Positions 8,001-19,446 of a stretch of DNA of 64,000 nt are shown piece after piece. Positions within the stretch are counted from its first letter, which is position 1; every line of letters starts with the position of its first letter. Source of the DNA: Hyphomicrobiales bacterium (lineage in GTDB: Bacteria; Pseudomonadota; Alphaproteobacteria; Rhizobiales; Rhizobiaceae); NCBI GenBank assembly GCA_900467185.1, contig UBPA01000010.1:59569-123568 (forward strand), written 5' to 3'. The position numbers and the translations under genes are program-made. Under the pieces are notes generated by a model. It searched no databases. It saw only the letters and a program-made list of their open reading frames with translations, and was not told where the DNA came from.

Positions 8001-10688
8001 TCACCGGATATCCAGCAACCGCTCCAGATACTGTCGCTCCACCTCCGGCGAGACGTTGTTGCCCAGTCGCCGGCGGATTTCGTCGAGGATTTCGCGGGCG
8101 CGCTGGGTGTCGATCTCGTCGGGCACCTTGACCTGATCGCCGAAATCGGGGCCGGGATTCTGCTGGCGGCGGCCGAGGGGGTCGCGGCCGTTCTGGCCGT
8201 ATTGGGGCACGCCCTGGCCGGGGCCTTGCCCCTGGCCCTGACCCTGGCTCATCTGGTTCATCATGTCCTGTGCGCCCTCGCGCAGCGCCTGTAGCGCGCG
8301 GCCCTGGCTGCCGACGGCCTGTTCGCCCTGACCTTCGCCGAGCTGGCCCGTGGCGCCCTTCATCTCGCGACCGGCCTGGCCAAAGCCCTTGCCGGGCTTG
8401 ATCCCCATGCCTTCGAGGCCCTTCTGCAGCTCGCCGAGCTGCTTTTCCAGGGCCTGCTGCTGGCCCTGAAGATCCTTCAGCGCCTGTCGCAGCTGCTCCT
8501 CGGTCATCTGCTCGGTCGGGTCGCCGCCCTGCTGTTGCTGATCCTGCTGTTGTTGGCCCTGCTGCTGGTTCTGGTCGCCGGGCTGCTGCTCGAACAGGTT
8601 CTCGTCCGTCAACGGGTCGCCCATCTGCATGCGGTTGCGCAGGGCCTGGTCGTGCTTGAAGGTCTGCTCCATCAGCCGCTGCTGCTCCTGCATCAGCTGG
8701 CCGAGCTTGTCCATCTGCTGGCGCATCTCGCTATTGTCCTGACCCTGCTGCATGTCCTGCGGCGTGCGGCCGGCCTGGAGATTGTTCATCATGCGCTGCA
8801 TTTCCGACAGCATCTGCCGGGCCTGATCCTTCGAGCCCGACTTCGCGAGGTTCTCGATCTGGTCCATCATCTTGTCCAGATCCTTGCTGCTCAGCATATT
8901 CTCCATGTTGGGGCGGGCCGCCATTTGCGGGTTCTTCATCGCCTGCTCGGCGAGCGCCTGCATGAATTCCTTCATCGCCTCGCGCAGTTCCTGCATCGCC
9001 TTGGCGATCTCTTCGTCGGAGGCGTTGCGCTCCAGCGCGTCCGACAGCTTCTGCTGGGCCTCGCGCAGATTGCGTTCGGCCAGCGACAGGTTGCCGTCCT
9101 CGATGCCGAGCGCGACCTCCCAGAGATACTCGGCGGTGCCGCGCATCATCTCGTCGTCGCGCGCAAGCTCCATACGGCCCTTGGCGGATTGCAGCAGGAG
9201 GAAGTGGGTGAGGTTGGGGATGTTGTCTTCCGGGCGGATGTTCAGCGCGTCGTTGAGCTCGATCGCGCGGGGCAGGTCCTTGCTGTTCAGCGCCATGACC
9301 TGACGCTCCTCGGCAACCGCGCCGGCGAGAGGCTGGGTGAAGCGGCGGGCGGGCAAGATCATCTCCTGGGGCGCGCTGCGGCCCTCCTGGCCGGCGGCGT
9401 CGCGGGCGACCAGCGTGATGCGCACGCGCTTGCCGGCCAGCGGATGTTCCGACAGGTTCCGGCTGGCGGTCGCCTTGGCGTCCTTAGCGTTGCGGCGGGG
9501 CAGGTCCAGGCGATAGTCGGGCGCGGGGTAGAGCGGCGTCGCTTCGGCCGGCGCTGCTTCGGTCGGAACGATCTCGGCGAAGGCCTCGCTCAACCCGTAA
9601 TCGTCCTTGGCGAGGAAGGGGATCTCCAGCGCGGCGTTGACCGTGGCGCGGGGCGTGCCGTCGAAGGCGATGTCCGGGACGGCATCGGGAATGACGGCGA
9701 ACTGCCATGTCTCCTTGCCGACCGTCAGCGTGCCGTCGCGGGTGATCTTGTAGAGATGGGTGCTGTTGTCGATCGGCGCGTTTGCCGCGGCTTCAGGAGC
9801 TTGCGCCGCATTGCCGGCCGCAGCCTCCTGCCCGGGTGCCTTTTCCGGCTTCTGCGGCGGGATCGGCGTTGCCGCGGTCGCACCCTTGTCGAGGAAGGTC
9901 ACGGTGGTGTCGGTGGCCATACCCGCGCTCGTGACGCGCACGGTGACGTCGCTGAACTGCGGGATGCGGAACAGGCTCGCCTCGGTCGCCTCCGTGCCCG
10001 ACGCCGGCTGGTCCTGCCGGCCGGTGAGAAAGACGGGCGCGCGGCCAGTATAGGCGGGCGGGGTGACCCAGGCATCAATGCGCACATCGGGCGGCGCGAC
10101 GATGTTTTCCGGAATGCGGAAGGCATCGGATATGAGCCCGGCGCGGTTGGAATAGGAATAGGCGAAGGCGATGGCGACGAGGAGCACCGGCAGGGCCCGC
10201 AGGCCGAGGCCGTCATGGCGGGCGATATCGGGCTGTGGCAGGCCGGTTTCGAGCGCACCGATCATCCGAGCCATGCGGCTCTGATGTTCGAGCCAGAGCG
10301 CCTGGCCGAAGGCGCCGCCGGTCGCCGGTCTGTCGTCCTGTACGCCGATGGCCTGATGCGGCAGGGCGTTGCGCTCTTCGAGCAGCCGGTCGGCCTCCTG
10401 CGTCTCCGGCAGGCGGACGCGGAAGACCGGCACGAGGGCCGCGATAAAGGCGATGACGAAGGCGAGCAGCAGGCCGGCATGGACCAGCGGCGGCACGGCG
10501 CGGAAGAGCCCGAACCAGGCTGCGGACAGGAAGAGGAAGGCAACGGCGATGGGCGCAAGGGCGCGGGGCGCCAGACGCTCGGCGACGATGACGGCCCGCG
10601 CGAAGCCGCGCTTGCGCGCCAGTGTGCGCGCCATGCCGGAAACGCCGTCTTTGCCGCCCGAACTCGTCTGCCGCCGGAAGTCTGCCAT
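8001..10688 (-). CDS. TIGR02302 family (DUF4175) large membrane protein
   Basis: Protein of 895 residues of a conserved alphaproteobacterial family with unknown function. It has two hydrophobic segments near the N-terminus, a third near ALPVLLVAIAFAYSYS, a long periplasmic part including a beta-sandwich-like domain, then a helical, strongly Gln/Met-rich C-terminal third with runs such as QQGQQQQDQQQQGG. The start at 10688 has AGGA at suitable distance; an ATG six codons upstream (10706) is possible. It lies downstream of lysA on the same strand, the usual rhizobial location. Confidence 0.88.
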   Translation of the reverse strand: MADFRRQTSSGGKDGVSGMARTLARKRGFARAVIVAERLAPRALAPIAVAFLFLSAAWFGLFRAVPPLVHAGLLLAFVIAFIAALVPVFRVRLPETQEADRLLEERNALPHQAIGVQDDRPATGGAFGQALWLEHQSRMARMIGALETGLPQPDIARHDGLGLRALPVLLVAIAFAYSYSNRAGLISDAFRIPENIVAPPDVRIDAWVTPPAYTGRAPVFLTGRQDQPASGTEATEASLFRIPQFSDVTVRVTSAGMATDTTVTFLDKGATAATPIPPQKPEKAPGQEAAAGNAAQAPEAAANAPIDNSTHLYKITRDGTLTVGKETWQFAVIPDAVPDIAFDGTPRATVNAALEIPFLAKDDYGLSEAFAEIVPTEAAPAEATPLYPAPDYRLDLPRRNAKDAKATASRNLSEHPLAGKRVRITLVARDAAGQEGRSAPQEMILPARRFTQPLAGAVAEERQVMALNSKDLPRAIELNDALNIRPEDNIPNLTHFLLLQSAKGRMELARDDEMMRGTAEYLWEVALGIEDGNLSLAERNLREAQQKLSDALERNASDEEIAKAMQELREAMKEFMQALAEQAMKNPQMAARPNMENMLSSKDLDKMMDQIENLAKSGSKDQARQMLSEMQRMMNNLQAGRTPQDMQQGQDNSEMRQQMDKLGQLMQEQQRLMEQTFKHDQALRNRMQMGDPLTDENLFEQQPGDQNQQQGQQQQDQQQQGGDPTEQMTEEQLRQALKDLQGQQQALEKQLGELQKGLEGMGIKPGKGFGQAGREMKGATGQLGEGQGEQAVGSQGRALQALREGAQDMMNQMSQGQGQGQGPGQGVPQYGQNGRDPLGRRQQNPGPDFGDQVKVPDEIDTQRAREILDEIRRRLGNNVSPEVERQYLERLLDIR

Positions 10689-10838
10689 GCGTACCGTCCT
10701 GCTCATGGGTCAGGGCCTGTCGTCACGTGATTCCCGCGTGCGTCCGGCGCCTGTTTGCGGGCAAGGATACCATTGTTTGTGGCGAAGACGAGGGCGAGAA
10801 CGCAATCGTGAACGTCCCCGTTTGCGCGCCGGCTGGGC

Positions 10839-12113
10839 TCAGTCGTCGGAGAGCCAGTCCGGCAGGCTGTCGAGGCCGATCAGGTCCTCGATGGTGGTGC
10901 GGGGCCGTACCACGTGGAAGCGGTTACCGTTGACGAGGACCTCCGGCACCAGCAGCCGCGAATTGTAGGTGCCTGCCTGAACGGCGCCGTAAGCGCCGGC
11001 CGTGCTGACCGCGAACAAATCGCCGGCGCGGGGCATGGCCATTTCGCGGTCGAGACCCAGATAATCGCCGGTCTCGCAGACCGGGCCGACCACGTCCGCC
11101 CGGATACGCGGCGCGTTGGCGGCGGAAATCCGAACAGGGCGGATTTCGTGATAGGCCTCATAGAGGGTCGGTCGGATGAGATCGTTCATCGCGGCATCGA
11201 CGACGACGAAGGTCTTCGACCCGCCATCCTTCACATAGATCGTTTCCGTCACCAGAATGCCGGCATTGCCGACGATCAGGCGGCCGGGCTCCATCACGAT
11301 GCGGCAGTTCAGGCCGGCGAGCTGGTTCTTGACGATCGCCGCATAGGCATCCGGCAAAGGCGGGGGATTGTTGTCTTCCTTGTAGGGCACGCCGAGGCCG
11401 CCGCCGACATCGACATGGTCGATCACGTGGCCATCGGCGCGCAGCGTCTCCACGAGGTCGCGCAGCACCGTGAAGGCATCCTCGAACGGCTGCAGATCGG
11501 TGATCTGGCTGCCGATATGCATGTCGATGCCGGTGACCTTGATGCCGGGAAGGGTGGCGGCATGGGCGTAGACGGCGCGGGCGCGCTCGAAGCCGATGCC
11601 GAACTTGTTTTCCTTCTTGCCGGTCGAGATCTTGGCATGGGTCTTGGCGTCCACATCCGGATTGATGCGGAAGGAGACGTGCGCCTGACGGTTGAGCCGG
11701 ACGGCGCGGGCATTGAGCACTTCGAGCTCGGGCTCGGACTCGACGTTGAAGCAGTAGATGCCGGCTTCCAGCGCCAGATCCATCTCGCCGGCCGTCTTGC
11801 CGACGCCGGAGAACATGATGCGCTCGGCCGGAATGCCGGCTGCGAGCGCGCGCGCCAGTTCGCCGCCGGAGACGACGTCGATGCCGGCGCCGAGGCGGCC
11901 GAGCGTCTTCAGGACGGCCTGGTTGGAATTCGCCTTCATCGCATAGCAGACGAGCGCGTCGATGCCCGCGAAGGCCTTCGAGAAGACAGCGTAATGCCGC
12001 TCCAGCGTTGCGGTGGAATAGCAATAGAAGGGTGTGCCGACGGCGCGGGCGATGTCGGTGACCGGCACGTCTTCCGCGTGCAGAACGCCGTCGCGATATT
12101 CGAAGTGATTCAC
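10839..12113 (-). CDS. lysA: Diaminopimelate decarboxylase
   Basis: Last step of lysine synthesis, decarboxylating meso-diaminopimelate with PLP; 424 residues. The PLP lysine is Lys60 in CYAMKAN. HIGSQI, VDVGGGLGVPY, EPGRLIVGNAG and the C-terminal GPVCETGDYLG (catalytic Cys) are all present. The start is a GTG at 12113, with AAGG eight bases before it; no in-frame ATG fits the family start at NHFEYRDG. It follows the small lipoprotein gene by 22 bases, so argH-lptM-lysA are probably co-transcribed. Confidence 0.95.
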   Translation of the reverse strand: MNHFEYRDGVLHAEDVPVTDIARAVGTPFYCYSTATLERHYAVFSKAFAGIDALVCYAMKANSNQAVLKTLGRLGAGIDVVSGGELARALAAGIPAERIMFSGVGKTAGEMDLALEAGIYCFNVESEPELEVLNARAVRLNRQAHVSFRINPDVDAKTHAKISTGKKENKFGIGFERARAVYAHAATLPGIKVTGIDMHIGSQITDLQPFEDAFTVLRDLVETLRADGHVIDHVDVGGGLGVPYKEDNNPPPLPDAYAAIVKNQLAGLNCRIVMEPGRLIVGNAGILVTETIYVKDGGSKTFVVVDAAMNDLIRPTLYEAYHEIRPVRISAANAPRIRADVVGPVCETGDYLGLDREMAMPRAGDLFAVSTAGAYGAVQAGTYNSRLLVPEVLVNGNRFHVVRPRTTIEDLIGLDSLPDWLSDD

Positions 12114-12135
12114 GGGATGGGCCTTGAGATGGCTG

Positions 12136-12492
12136 TCAGAGCAGCGGATCGAGGAGGAAGGGACGCTCGGGGACGTCGGTCTGGTCGCCGGTGCGGCCGC
12201 TGCGGGCCGCCGCATTGTCCGATCCGGGAACGACGTTCATCTGCGTGACGGCCGTCGTCTGGGTGGAGGCATTGCCGGTCACCGCGGCGCTGGCCGGTGC
12301 CGCGCCGCCGGCCGGGCGCACGAGCGCGGACGGGGCGGACGACGGTGCGCGGGTCGTGTTCCCGGCTTCTTTCGCGGCCTGCGCGCGGGCGACGCTCGGA
12401 CGTTCGAGATCCCCCTTGCGGCCGCAGCCGGAGGCCGTCAGCACCGTTGCCGTCAGAAGCAGCGCCGTTAGGGCGGCAGTCCGGAATGTCAT
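12136..12492 (-). CDS. LptM/YifL-like small lipoprotein
   Basis: A 118-residue lipoprotein between argH and lysA, a conserved place for this family. The signal peptide MTFRTAALTALLLTATVLT ends in the lipobox ASGC (Cys23), followed by GRKGDLERP, the hallmark of the LptM/YifL family (CG.KG.L..P). The remainder is a disordered Ala/Thr/Pro-rich tail. E. coli LptM binds the LptD-BamA machinery to help LPS transporter assembly; the same role here is inferred from the N-terminal motif only. Confidence 0.82.
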   Translation of the reverse strand: MTFRTAALTALLLTATVLTASGCGRKGDLERPSVARAQAAKEAGNTTRAPSSAPSALVRPAGGAAPASAAVTGNASTQTTAVTQMNVVPGSDNAAARSGRTGDQTDVPERPFLLDPLL

Positions 12493-12573
12493 CGTCGCGG
12501 GTCCTTTGCGAAGGCAGGCGGTTCCTCTTAGCTGTTTTTCAAGGACCGCGCACGTTCGAAATTCTGATGGATC

Positions 12574-12604
12574 GCCCGGGAAAACTGATGGGTTTCCCCG
12601 GGGC
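12574..12604. other. GC-rich hairpin between argH and lptM
   Basis: CCCGGG at 12575-12580 pairs with CCCGGG at 12597-12602, extended by AAAC/GTTT, enclosing a six-base loop. No T-run follows on either strand, so it is more likely an RNA processing or stability element than a classical terminator. Confidence 0.4.
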
Positions 12605-12635
12605 TGTGAGCTGGGGGCTCTTGGGCCGGGTCGCC

Positions 12636-14039
<1,404 letters not shown>

Positions 14040-14085
14040 CGCAGATATCCGTTCCTGAAAAAAGGTACAAGTCTTGAAAACCGAC

Positions 14086-14766
14086 ATGACAGACTCGGGG
14101 AAACCCCGCTCCGCCCTGCGGCTCGTGGCGCTTGCGGCCCTTCTGGGCCTGATCGCCGGTGCGGCTGCGGTATACGTCAGGCAAAGCGGGTCTGGCAATG
14201 CTCCGGAGGTCGCTTCCCAAGATGACGCCGGGCAATGTGCGGCGGCAGTGCCCAAGATCGCCGGCCTGACGCCGCTGATGAAGGGTCAGGTCGCCGCCAT
14301 GGCGCCCGCCGACCGGCCGCGGCTGCTGGAGGGGCTGACGTTCAAAGACGGTGCGGGCAAGGACCTGACGCTTGCCGATTTCAAGGGCCGAGCGGTGCTG
14401 CTCAATCTTTGGGCCACGTGGTGCGTGCCCTGCCGCGAGGAGATGCCGGCGCTCGACAGGCTGGAGAGGGCCGAGGGGAACGACCGCTTCGAGGTCGTCG
14501 CCGTCAACATCGATACCGGCAGCGACGAGAAGCCGAAAGCGTTCCTGTCGGAGACCAGTGTCACGGCGCTGAAACCCTATCGCGATGCCTCCATGGGCGT
14601 CTTCAACGCTCTGAAGAAGGAGGGGCTCGCCTTCGGTCTGCCGGTGACCGTGCTGCTCGACGACAAGGGCTGCCTGCTCTCGGCCATGAACGGGCCGGCG
14701 GCCTGGGATGGCGAGGAGGGGCGGGCGCTGGTGCGCGCTGCCGCGTCAGCGGGCGCCGGCTCCTGA
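14086..14766 (+). CDS. tlpA: TlpA-type thiol:disulfide interchange protein
   Basis: Membrane-anchored periplasmic thioredoxin-like reductase of 226 residues, related to TlpA, which prepares cytochrome oxidase subunits for copper insertion. An N-terminal anchor helix (about residues 12-30) precedes the fold; the active site is [11 protein letters not shown]. An additional Cys pair (GQCAAAV and KGCLL) is typical of TlpA. I give the ATG at 14086, but a TTG at 14074 has AAGG seven bases upstream and is a real alternative. Its last 21 bases overlap the end of the convergent sulfatase-like gene. Confidence 0.88.
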   Translation: MTDSGKPRSALRLVALAALLGLIAGAAAVYVRQSGSGNAPEVASQDDAGQCAAAVPKIAGLTPLMKGQVAAMAPADRPRLLEGLTFKDGAGKDLTLADFKGRAVLLNLWATWCVPCREEMPALDRLERAEGNDRFEVVAVNIDTGSDEKPKAFLSETSVTALKPYRDASMGVFNALKKEGLAFGLPVTVLLDDKGCLLSAMNGPAAWDGEEGRALVRAAASAGAGS

Positions 14767-16131
14767 GGTCGTCGCGGTTCCTGCCGCGGCCAGGCCCGGC
14801 GATGTGCTGCGCAGCAGATACCAATCCACGAGACCGGGCTTGAAATGACGGCGGGCGGCGCGCTCCCAGAGCGGGGTCTGGTGATCGCCGACGATGAGGA
14901 TGTCGGTCGGCGGCAGATCGGGATCGCGCGCGATGGCCGCCAGCGAGCGAAAAAGGTCGCTCCACAGGTTTGTCAGCTCGCACACCGTGCGGTTGCTGAT
15001 GGCCGGCGCCATGGTGGCGCAGCCGAGCCTGTCGCTCGCGGAGGGCTCATACGGGATGTGCGTGTTCAGCGTCAGGAAATAGACGAATTTCTGCTTTTCC
15101 GGATCGGCCTTCAGCGCCGTATCCAGCACGCCGGCGATTTCGGTGTCGCAGAGCCCCTTGAAGACATTGCCGCAGCGCGATGGCGTGGGGCTCGGCACCT
15201 CTGACGCCATGTCCTCCATGAAGGTGCTGCGTTGGAAGCCGATCTGCGGATACCAGTGATGGCGCAGGAACATGTCGCGGGAATAGCCGTGGAAGGACTG
15301 CGTGCTCAAACCCTTTTCGCTCAGGCGACGCGGCAGGCAGTCGAAGGGCTGGTCGCCAAGAAAATCGAGCCAGCTTCCCCAATGTCCGCAAAGCTCCCGC
15401 GCGGCGGCGCCCGTGGTGGAGCCTGAATAGCGTGTCGTGCCGCTGGTGAGCTGGTAGCGCCCGCCGAGCGTTTCCTTCTGCAGGATCTGGCTGAGAAGCG
15501 CCCGGTCCTGCGGGTCGGCAAAGGCGCCGAGGCCCTCGACCATGACGAAGAGCAGGTTGTGGCCGGATGCCGCGATCCTTGCTGCCGTCAGGTCGTTCTG
15601 GAGGATGGCGCTGTCGAAAGGTGGTTTTGCCGTCGCAAGGGGCTGGTTGACCGCGATATCGAGCCCGACCACGGCGAGCGCGGCAAAGGCCACCGCCGTG
15701 GGGGAGGCAAGCGGCACGTCGGAGCGAAATCTGTTGAAGAGCCCGGCCGTGAGAAGCGCCATGCCGACCATCGTCAGGATGAGCGCGACATAGACGGCGG
15801 ATGCCGCGACATCGATGGTGGCGAGAAAGCCGAGCGTGTCGAGAGCATCGCCCACCGGCAGATGGAAGGCCATCATGGCGACGAGGGCTATATCGAGCAG
15901 CGCGGCCAGCCCGAAGACCGGATAGGCCGCCCATCCCGGAAGGAAGTAGGCGGCGGTTCCGGCCAGCACGTAGAGGAATGGCGAGATCGTGCGGATGGCC
16001 ACATAAAACGGCATTGCCGCCAGGAAGACGAGATTGGGGAGGACGACCAGGGTGCCGACCAGCCGCACCGTTGCATGGCGAGAGGACCGGAGTCCGAAAG
16101 TCCGATCAGGTTCTGTCGTTCGCGCAATCAT
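14746..16131 (-). CDS. LtaS/sulfatase-like membrane-anchored enzyme
   Basis: Protein of 461 residues: about four to five transmembrane helices in the first ~160 residues, then an alkaline-phosphatase-superfamily domain. Seen motifs are LLFVMVEGLGAF (metal-binding Glu), TTRYSGSTTGAAARELCG (candidate Thr nucleophile) and ILIVGDHQTPLW (metal-binding Asp-His), the pattern of LtaS and phosphoethanolamine/phosphoglycerol transferases. It probably moves a polar head group onto an envelope glycan or lipid; the substrate is unknown. The ATG at 16131 has GGAG upstream. It lies 78 bases downstream of the hydroxyacyl-CoA dehydrogenase gene. Confidence 0.75.
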   Translation of the reverse strand: MIARTTEPDRTFGLRSSRHATVRLVGTLVVLPNLVFLAAMPFYVAIRTISPFLYVLAGTAAYFLPGWAAYPVFGLAALLDIALVAMMAFHLPVGDALDTLGFLATIDVAASAVYVALILTMVGMALLTAGLFNRFRSDVPLASPTAVAFAALAVVGLDIAVNQPLATAKPPFDSAILQNDLTAARIAASGHNLLFVMVEGLGAFADPQDRALLSQILQKETLGGRYQLTSGTTRYSGSTTGAAARELCGHWGSWLDFLGDQPFDCLPRRLSEKGLSTQSFHGYSRDMFLRHHWYPQIGFQRSTFMEDMASEVPSPTPSRCGNVFKGLCDTEIAGVLDTALKADPEKQKFVYFLTLNTHIPYEPSASDRLGCATMAPAISNRTVCELTNLWSDLFRSLAAIARDPDLPPTDILIVGDHQTPLWERAARRHFKPGLVDWYLLRSTSPGLAAAGTATTSGAGAR

Positions 16132-16209
16132 GAGAGCTCCGCACTTCGAAGAAGGCGAACTCAGGATTGCATTCAATATTCGTCATGGTCAATACAACGC
16201 GGAGTGGTT

Positions 16210-17082
16210 TTAACGCGTCGGAACCGGAGTTTCCCCACGATAGTCGTAGAAACCGCGACCGGACTTCCGGCCGAGCCAGCCGGCCTCGACATATTTCACC
16301 AGGAGCGGGCAGGGGCGGTATTTGCTGTCAGCAAGGCCGTCATGGAGGACCTGCATGATCGACAGGCAGGTGTCGAGGCCGATGAAGTCGGCGAGTTGCA
16401 GTGGGCCCATGGGGTGGTTCGCGCCGAGCTTCATGGCGGTGTCGATGGCATCGACGGTGCCGACACCTTCATAGAGCGTGTAGATCGCCTCGTTGATCAT
16501 CGGCAGGAGGATGCGGTTGACGATGAAGGCCGGAAAATCCTCTGCAACCGTGATGGTCTTGTCGAGGGCCGTGACGAACTGGCGGGCCGAGGCGAACGTG
16601 CCCTCCTCGGTTGCAATGCCGCGCACCAGTTCCACGAGCTTCATGACCGGGACCGGGTTCATGAAGTGGATGCCCATGAAGCGCTCGGGGCGGTCCGTGG
16701 CGGAGGCGAGACGGGTGATCGAGAGGGAAGAGGTGTTGGTGGCGAGAATGGCGTCCGGCTTGAGCACCGGACAGACGGCGACGTAGATCTTGCGCTTGAT
16801 GGCTTCGTCTTCGGTGGCGGCCTCGATCACGAGATCGGCCGGCGAAAGGTCCGTCAGGTCGGCGGAGCCCTTGATCAGCGTCAGCGCCTTCTTGCGCTCG
16901 TCCTCGGTCAGTTTTCCGGAAGAGACCTGGCGGGCCATGTTGCCGTTGATCGTGGCGAGGCCGGCCTCGATGCGGTCGGGCGCGATGTCGTAGAGGTGCA
17001 CCTTGTACCCTGCCATCGCGGCGACCTGCGCAATGCCGCAGCCCATTTGTCCCGCACCAACGATTCCGACATTCTTGATCAT
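16210..17082 (-). CDS. 3-hydroxybutyryl-CoA dehydrogenase
   Basis: NAD(P)-dependent oxidoreductase of 290 residues that interconverts acetoacetyl-CoA and 3-hydroxybutyryl-CoA. The Rossmann motif GAGQMGCGIAQVAA is at residues ~8-21, followed by ATNTSSLSIT, GIHFMNPVPVMKLVELV (catalytic His) and NHPMGPLQLADFIGLDTCL in the C-terminal helical domain. Length and sequence fit the stand-alone HBD/FadB2 type. It lies downstream of etfB-etfA on the same strand, which fits beta-oxidation or butyrate/PHB metabolism, but a terminator separates the units. Confidence 0.92.
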   Translation of the reverse strand: MIKNVGIVGAGQMGCGIAQVAAMAGYKVHLYDIAPDRIEAGLATINGNMARQVSSGKLTEDERKKALTLIKGSADLTDLSPADLVIEAATEDEAIKRKIYVAVCPVLKPDAILATNTSSLSITRLASATDRPERFMGIHFMNPVPVMKLVELVRGIATEEGTFASARQFVTALDKTITVAEDFPAFIVNRILLPMINEAIYTLYEGVGTVDAIDTAMKLGANHPMGPLQLADFIGLDTCLSIMQVLHDGLADSKYRPCPLLVKYVEAGWLGRKSGRGFYDYRGETPVPTR

Positions 17083-17200
17083 CAAGCCGATGTTCCCCAA
17101 TCGCAGCTGACGTTCAGGACCGCTGAAGGCCTGCGTCAAAGTGATACCGGCTGGCCGTTATTTTTGCCAGTGCTTTCCGTCGCTCTTTGCGCGTCTTCGA

Positions 17201-17235
17201 ATGCAAAACGGCCGCATCGTGGCGATGCGGCCGTT
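17201..17235 (-). terminator. Rho-independent terminator of etfB-etfA
   Basis: A perfect 13-base-pair stem (17207-17219 with 17223-17235) with loop TGG starts 21 bases after the etfA stop. On the minus strand it ends in TTTTGC. This is the clearest end of the etfBA transcript. Confidence 0.75.
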
Positions 17236-17255
17236 CAATTCTCGGTGTGTCCGGC

Positions 17256-18185
17256 TCACAGAGCCTTTTCGAGTTCCGGCAGGACGGTGAAGATGTCGCC
17301 GACGAGGCCGTAATCGGCGACCTGGAAGATCGGGGCATCCTCATCCTTGTTGATCGCGACGATGACCTTCGAGTCCTTCATGCCGGCAAGGTGCTGGATG
17401 GCGCCGGAGATGCCGCAGGCGATGTAGAGCTGCGGGGCGACGACCTTGCCGGTCTGGCCGACCTGCCAGTCGTTCGGGGCGTATCCGGCATCGACCGCGG
17501 CGCGCGATGCGCCGACGGCAGCGCCGAGCTTGTCGGCGAGCGGCAGGATGACCTCCTGGAACTTCTCCGCCGAGCCGAGCGCACGGCCGCCGGAGACGAT
17601 GATCTTCGCCGAGGTGAGTTCCGGACGGTCGGACGAGGACAGGGCATCGCCCACGAAGGTGGAGAGACCCGGGTCGGCTGCGGCGGAAACGGTCTCGACC
17701 GGTGCCGAACCGCCGGCCGCAGCCGGCGAGAAGGTCGAGGTGCGCACGGTGATGACCTTCTTGGCATCGCCCGACTGCACGGTCTGGATGGCGTTGCCGG
17801 CATAGATCGGCCGCTTGAACGTGTCGGCCGAGACGACCTCGGTGATTTCGGAGATCTGGGCGACGTCGAGCAGGGCGGCGACGCGCGGCATGACGTTCTT
17901 GCCGACCGAGGTGGCCGGCGCGATCAGCACGTCGTAGCTGCCGGCGAGCGATACAAGCAGGGCTGCGAGCGGCTCGGCGAGGTTGTTGGCCAGGCCCGCA
18001 TCGTTGGCGAGCAGCACCTTGGCCACGCCGGAGAGCGCTGCAGCGCTTGCCGCTGCGGCATCCGCGCCGGCGCCGGCGACCAGAACGTGAATATCACCGC
18101 CGATCGCGGTTGCGGCACTGATGGTACGGGCAGTGGCGTCGGAAACGGTCTGACCGTCATGATCCGCCAGAAGAAGAATGGCCAT
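17256..18185 (-). CDS. etfA: Electron transfer flavoprotein alpha subunit
   Basis: FAD-binding subunit (309 residues) of ETF, which collects electrons from acyl-CoA and other dehydrogenases for ETF:quinone oxidoreductase. The C-terminal FAD domain carries [29 protein letters not shown] and [21 protein letters not shown], the classic ETF-alpha signature. AAGGAG lies ten bases before the ATG at 18185. It is the second gene after etfB, with 160 bases between. Confidence 0.95.
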   Translation of the reverse strand: MAILLLADHDGQTVSDATARTISAATAIGGDIHVLVAGAGADAAAASAAALSGVAKVLLANDAGLANNLAEPLAALLVSLAGSYDVLIAPATSVGKNVMPRVAALLDVAQISEITEVVSADTFKRPIYAGNAIQTVQSGDAKKVITVRTSTFSPAAAGGSAPVETVSAAADPGLSTFVGDALSSSDRPELTSAKIIVSGGRALGSAEKFQEVILPLADKLGAAVGASRAAVDAGYAPNDWQVGQTGKVVAPQLYIACGISGAIQHLAGMKDSKVIVAINKDEDAPIFQVADYGLVGDIFTVLPELEKAL

Positions 18186-18345
18186 GTCGTGTGTTCTCCT
18201 TAAAGTCTCAATCTGTCTACGCTGCGCGGCATCCATCCGTGGGTCTCGACGGAGCATCCGGCAGCACATCGCGTGCAAGGGCGTTTGACGGGAAGGGCGC
18301 CGCGCGGGCCGCTGCGGGCCGGCGGCGGACCTTCCCGATCAGGCC

Positions 18346-19095
18346 TTACAGCACGCCGGCTTCGTTCTTCAGCTTGTCGACCAGTTCGGCAACCGAGGCC
18401 ACCTTGATGCCTGCCTTGCGGCCGGCGGGCTCTTCCGTCTTCAGAACGGTCAGGCGCGGCGTGGTGTCGACGCCGAAATCGGCCGGCGTCTTCTTGTCGA
18501 GCGGCTTCTTCTTCGCCTTCATGATGTTGGGCAGGGAAGCGTAGCGCGGCTCGTTGAGGCGCAGGTCCGTCGTGACGACGGCGGGAAGCTTGATGTCGAT
18601 CGTCTGCAGGCCGCCATCGACTTCGCGGGTCACGGTTGCCGTGTCGGCGCCGAGCTCGACCTTGGAGGCGAAGGTGCCCTGGCTCCAGCCGAGCAGCGCG
18701 GACAGCATCTGGCCCGTCTGGTTCGAGTCATCGTCGATCGCCTGCTTGCCCACGATGACGAGCGAAGGCTGTTCGGCTTCGACGACGCCCTTGAGGATCT
18801 TGGCGACCGCCAGCGGCTCCACGGCCGCATCGGTCTCGACCAGGATCGCGCGGTCCGCACCCATGGCAAGGCCCGTGCGCAGCGTTTCCTCGGCCTTGGC
18901 CGGGCCGATCGAGACGACGACCACTTCCGTCGCCTTGCCGGCTTCCTTCAGCCGCAGCGCTTCTTCCACGGAGATTTCGTCGAAGGGGTTCATCGACATC
19001 TTCACATTGGCAAGCTCGACGCCGGAACCGTCCGGCTTGACGCGGATCTTGACGTTGTAGTCAACGACGCGCTTCACGGTGACAAGAATTTTCAT
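18346..19095 (-). CDS. etfB: Electron transfer flavoprotein beta subunit
   Basis: AMP-binding subunit of ETF, 249 residues. [19 protein letters not shown] at the start, [14 protein letters not shown], and the long signature around [20 protein letters not shown] and [25 protein letters not shown] identify it. The Shine-Dalgarno AAGGAAGG precedes the ATG at 19095. The upstream 351-base region holds a 10-bp inverted repeat. Confidence 0.95.
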   Translation of the reverse strand: MKILVTVKRVVDYNVKIRVKPDGSGVELANVKMSMNPFDEISVEEALRLKEAGKATEVVVVSIGPAKAEETLRTGLAMGADRAILVETDAAVEPLAVAKILKGVVEAEQPSLVIVGKQAIDDDSNQTGQMLSALLGWSQGTFASKVELGADTATVTREVDGGLQTIDIKLPAVVTTDLRLNEPRYASLPNIMKAKKKPLDKKTPADFGVDTTPRLTVLKTEEPAGRKAGIKVASVAELVDKLKNEAGVL

Positions 19096-19446
19096 GGAGC
19101 CTTCCTTCATCGAATCTCGGCAGTTCATCTCAGCAGTGAGGCCGGGCCGGATGCCCCGGCAAGCCTTTGACGTGCTGATACCGGGTCGCGTATGTCAGCA
19201 CGTCTGGTTCCCGTGTGGCGCCTCTCGGCGCCGATCTCAAATCCGCAAGCTTTTCAGGCGCGTGCATCGTGAGATCGCATATTCCCACGCCGCCCCGTCA
19301 GTCGATTGGCGACATCGATACGCGTTTTCACCACAATTGCAATCTTGCCTGAACGTGCTCCCGGTCCCGATGCGTAAATTACTGACCTTTACGTGCACGT
19401 CAATAGTTCGTGCGAAAATTCTCTTGGAGATGTCCGTCGTTCCGGT
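19096..19446. other. 351-base intergenic region upstream of etfB
   Basis: No gene is recognisable on either strand. It should hold the etfBA promoter and the end of the rhomboid transcript. It contains a perfect 10-bp inverted repeat (GACGTGCTGA at 19169-19178 with TCAGCACGTC at 19195-19204, 16-base spacer) and the 10-base palindrome ACGTGCACGT (19391-19400). I see no convincing promoter hexamer pair or riboswitch. Confidence 0.5.

Noticed and set aside
8535..10730. 731-codon open frame on the plus strand opposite the TIGR02302 gene
   Set aside because: Leu/Val-rich shadow of the Gln-rich region with no recognisable domain.
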